In this document: piece after piece, positions 13,264-15,883 of the stretch
How positions within the stretch are numbered: the first letter of the stretch is position 1
Layout of the letters: every line of letters begins with the position of its first letter
Source: Bacteroidota bacterium
Lineage (GTDB): Bacteria; Bacteroidota; Ignavibacteria; SZUA-365
Length of the DNA stretch: 15,883 nucleotides
Assembly: GCA_018224415.1 (NCBI GenBank)
Contig: JAGTUZ010000260.1
Span: forward strand, 1-15,883
Direction: 5' to 3'
The notes under the pieces: generated by a model
The model's input: only the letters and a program-made list of their open reading frames with translations
Databases searched by the model: none
Told to the model about the DNA's origin: nothing
Program-made: the position numbers and the translations under genes

Positions 13264-14067
13264 TCACATCGGTTTGATGTCTCCGGAGCTGCTTTCGCGG
13301 GCCTCGACGCGCGGTGATCCGCGGTAGAGAATGTCTCCGGAACTGCTGCTCGCGGCACGCAGGCGTTCGGTCACCCATACGTGTGCGTCGCCGGAACTGC
13401 TGACACGCACAATGGCCTCGCGTGATTCGAGTCCCTTGCAGTCGAGATCACCCGAACTGCTAAGCTGCGCCTCCAGACGCTCGACTTCGCCATTCCGCAC
13501 CTTGCAGTCACCGGAACTGCTCAGCTGCACTTCGAGCTTCGCCGCCTTGATGCCGCCGATGAGCAGGTCGCCGGAACTCGAACTCTTTAGTTCGACCTTG
13601 CGTGCCTTGATGCCCTTGATGCGGATATCACCGGAACTGCTGCTTCCGAGATAGAACTCTTCCGCGGAGAGAATCGGTGCGATGATGTCGCCGGAGCTGC
13701 TCGTGCGCAGGCTCCGCAGCGACGGGACGGTCACCGTGAAGCGCACCTTGCTGCGCGTGCGCATGCTTATGCCGTTCTCGGACTTGATCGTGAGCACACC
13801 GTCTTCGACCTCGGTGAGGAAATACCTGAGCAGATTGTCGTCGGCCTGGATCTCGCACTGGTACATGTCGCCGAGCTTTACGGTGAGCACTCCGATGGTC
13901 GCGAGCCGTACACCGTCGAAGATCGGCAGGGTGCGCAGATCGGTGCCAGGATTGCCCGAACCGGCCACGGAGTCACCAAGCAAGATCACGCCGTCTTCGG
14001 TGGCATTGCATCCGGCGGCCGTTGTGCACAGGATGCAGAGGAGCAGCAGGTTGGTCAGAATTTTCAT
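13264..14067 (-). CDS. DUF2807 (GIN-domain) exported beta-helix protein with eight SSSGD repeats
   Basis: A 267-residue envelope protein of the putative autotransporter-adhesin head (GIN, DUF2807) family, whose function is unknown. ATG 14067 lies 4 bp past the peptidase stop and has AAGG just upstream; ATG 14082 would overlap that gene. Residues 1-20 are a signal sequence ending TTAAGC, a degenerate lipobox with Cys20, so it may be a lipoprotein. Residues about 46-120 are the start of the domain (FDGVRL, IQADDNLL, VRFTVTVPSLRSL). Then SSSGD recurs at 123, 143, 163, 183, 203 and 223, exactly 20 residues apart, and at 241 and 259, 18 apart. This suggests a ladder of identical turns in a right-handed beta-helix. 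The protein ends just after the last repeat (DIKPM). Likely co-transcribed with the upstream M1-like peptidase. Confidence 0.88.
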   Translation of the reverse strand: MKILTNLLLLCILCTTAAGCNATEDGVILLGDSVAGSGNPGTDLRTLPIFDGVRLATIGVLTVKLGDMYQCEIQADDNLLRYFLTEVEDGVLTIKSENGISMRTRSKVRFTVTVPSLRSLRTSSSGDIIAPILSAEEFYLGSSSSGDIRIKGIKARKVELKSSSSGDLLIGGIKAAKLEVQLSSSGDCKVRNGEVERLEAQLSSSGDLDCKGLESREAIVRVSSSGDAHVWVTERLRAASSSSGDILYRGSPRVEARESSSGDIKPM

Positions 14068-14071
14068 TGCC

Positions 14072-15883
14072 TTATCCTTCATTCTTCCAGGTATTGTTTT
14101 CTTGATCGCTGTCGGGAATCCAGTTCGCGCCCAGGCGCAGAGAGGATACCGGCGCACTGTGTTCGACGCGGAAGGTCGCTTCCTTCGCGCCTCCCTTCCA
14201 TATCGCCGCGGTCTCGGTCATGCTCTTCGTCTCGCCACCCTGCAGCGTGATCTCGATGTGCACGGGCACGGGCATGCTGCCCTGCCGGGTTACCGTGATC
14301 TCGGTATTTCCAGCTCGGGTTTCGACGTTCGTGATGGCGAGATCGGGGTGGACAGGTTCGAAGAACCACGGTCTCCAGAACCAGTCGAGATTCTCGCCAC
14401 CGAGATCGTTGAATGTAAAGAAGAAATCCCATGGCAGCGGATGCCGTCCCTCCCATCGCTTGATGAAACCGCGCAGTGCGTCGTCGAAACGCTGTGCCCC
14501 CATCGCGTCACGCAGGATGTTCAATGCCGTCGCCGGTTTGATGTAGGCGAGCACCTGCAGCTGGTCGCCCCAGGACGCAAGTGCCGGGATGAGAAGCGGA
14601 TAATCCATCTCGGTTCCGGCGAAACGTTCGTACCCCCGGGCGGCACGGATCATGTGGTCATAGTCCGATTGCTTTTTCTGCACGTCCACCGGCAGGAAGT
14701 AGGCCATCGCTTCGTCCATCCACGCATAGCGCGTCTCGTTGACGCCCACCATGAAGGGGAAATAGCTGTGCGCGATCTCGTGCGCGTGCACGTACACGTT
14801 GATGATGCGGTTGGGAAACTCCCCGTCGTTGACGATCATCGGGAATTCCATACCATAATATCCGTTGAAAACGGTGATGGCGGGATACGGGAACGGCACG
14901 CCCGGACGCGCGGCGCTCATCATCTCCACGGTCTCTTTCGCTTCGGCCGTGGCGCTGCGGAAGGACGTTGACGCGGGATCGTACGCGGCGTCGACGAACA
15001 CACGGCCCTCGCCCGTGTTCGCGGACACGCCGTCCCAGCAATACCCGCGCGCCGTACCGAAGGCGAAGTCCGGGACGTCGGTGGCGAGGAATCGCCAGGT
15101 CACTCCCCGCGGCGATGCGATGTATGGGGACTGCCCCACGGCCTCGGCTTCGTTGACAATACGGATGACGGTATCCGATTTCATTGCCTGACGGTAGCGC
15201 GAGAGGGAGGGCTCGCGAAGCACGGCTTCGGGATTCCGCAGCGTTCCCGTGGCCCAGACCCCGTACCGTTCCGGTACGGTGATCTCGACGTCCATGTCGC
15301 CGTAGTCGGCATAGAACTCGTGCTCGCCGTCGTAGGAGTGCATGTCCCACCCGTGCACGTCGTCATAGACCGCGAGCTTGGGATACCAGTAGGCGATGAA
15401 GATCGACCCGTTTTCATAGCTGCCCATGCGCGGATTGCCGCCTCCTTCACCGGTGTTGACCGGGATGGTGAAATCCCATGACACCGTGAGTTCGACCGTC
15501 CCGCCGGTGGGCAGCGGACGCGGCAGCGCAACGGTCAGGTTGCCGCCGTCGACAACAGCCTCCTCGCTGCCGGGGAGGATGGTGCGGGATTCTCCGTCCG
15601 CCGTGAGCGCGGTGATGCGCATGCCTTCGGTCACGGCACGCTCGCCCAGTGCCGACAGTCGGGCCGCGCCCCGGCGGTTCATGTTCTGATGCAGTTTCAG
15701 CACGAGCCTGCGCAGGGTGTCAGGGGAATAGTTGCGGTAGGTGATGGTGGCCTCGGCCTGAAGCAGTCGGCTCTCGGGCATCACGGTCGCGCGGATGCGA
15801 TAGTCGGCTTCGTTCTGCCAGTATTTCGCGCCCGGCGCGCCGTTCCATGCGCGCGTGCCGCGGTCGTAGGCGCGCCGGATGTC
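14072..15883 (-). CDS. M1-like family zinc metallopeptidase, 5' end missing
   Basis: The frame is open to the right edge of the window, so the N-terminus and any signal peptide are missing; 603 residues are visible. Counting from the first visible codon, the start (RAYDRGTRAWNGAPGAKYW) leads into the N-terminal beta domain, with the strand motif EATITYRNYSPDTLRRLVLKLHQN. The catalytic domain has GYYGMEFPMI at about 341-350, standing where M1 peptidases have GAMEN. The zinc site HEIAH is at 368-372, and the third ligand Glu391 follows after exactly 18 residues (WMDEAMAYF). Tyr447 in AYIKPATALNIL is the likely transition-state tyrosine. About 515 onward is a C-terminal beta domain. Such enzymes remove N-terminal residues from peptides. 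Export is likely by family comparison but cannot be seen here. The stop lies 4 bp before the DUF2807 gene. Confidence 0.92.
   Translation of the reverse strand, partial: DIRRAYDRGTRAWNGAPGAKYWQNEADYRIRATVMPESRLLQAEATITYRNYSPDTLRRLVLKLHQNMNRRGAARLSALGERAVTEGMRITALTADGESRTILPGSEEAVVDGGNLTVALPRPLPTGGTVELTVSWDFTIPVNTGEGGGNPRMGSYENGSIFIAYWYPKLAVYDDVHGWDMHSYDGEHEFYADYGDMDVEITVPERYGVWATGTLRNPEAVLREPSLSRYRQAMKSDTVIRIVNEAEAVGQSPYIASPRGVTWRFLATDVPDFAFGTARGYCWDGVSANTGEGRVFVDAAYDPASTSFRSATAEAKETVEMMSAARPGVPFPYPAITVFNGYYGMEFPMIVNDGEFPNRIINVYVHAHEIAHSYFPFMVGVNETRYAWMDEAMAYFLPVDVQKKQSDYDHMIRAARGYERFAGTEMDYPLLIPALASWGDQLQVLAYIKPATALNILRDAMGAQRFDDALRGFIKRWEGRHPLPWDFFFTFNDLGGENLDWFWRPWFFEPVHPDLAITNVETRAGNTEITVTRQGSMPVPVHIEITLQGGETKSMTETAAIWKGGAKEATFRVEHSAPVSSLRLGANWIPDSDQENNTWKNEG

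Noticed and set aside
13331..13654. Plus-strand frame with repeated SPELL words
   Set aside because: This is the complement of the SSSGD-coding repeats of the DUF2807 gene, not an independent repeat protein.

Overview
The window looks like chromosomal DNA of a moderately GC-rich Gram-negative bacterium of the Bacteroidota/Chlorobiota (FCB) lineage. Three things point there: a protein ending in a type IX secretion (T9SS) sorting domain, the gene order uppS-bamA-skp-skp, and DUF5916 and DUF2807 envelope proteins. Several candidate promoters pair a TTGAC-like box with a TAnnTTTG-like box. No phage, insertion sequence, CRISPR array or toxin-antitoxin gene was found. Species cannot be named from the sequence.

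Layout. Bases 1-486 are the 3' end of a secreted, T9SS-sorted protein with a carbohydrate-binding-like domain. Converging on it is an unrecognised exported protein with a barrel-like C-terminus (594-2165, minus). Divergent from that is a DUF5916 outer-membrane protein with a CBM9-like N-terminal domain (2373-4622, plus). A roughly 200 bp gap then carries a 26-bp perfect inverted repeat built from REP-like hairpins, followed by 15-bp tandem repeats that run into the promoter of a TetR-family regulator (4824-5414, plus). Three 19-bp tandem repeats separate that regulator from a convergent short-chain dehydrogenase (5483-6262, minus).

The centre (6342-11904, minus) is an envelope-biogenesis operon in the order uppS, bamA, two Skp/OmpH-like chaperones, lpxD, closed by a strong intrinsic terminator. 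It couples undecaprenyl-diphosphate synthesis (lipid carrier), outer-membrane protein folding and insertion, and lipid A acylation. Upstream lies tpiA (glycolysis), with its own promoter, and a tRNA-Phe gene with its own promoter and terminator. The right end is a two-gene operon: an M1-like zinc aminopeptidase, whose 5' end is cut by the window edge, and a DUF2807 protein with eight SSSGD repeats.

Most of the window is housekeeping or envelope biology. I found no convincing new multi-gene system. The most unusual features are the intergenic repeats around the TetR gene, the strictly periodic DUF2807 repeat ladder, the repetitive Pro/Gln/Gly tail on one Skp paralogue, and the unrecognised exported protein.
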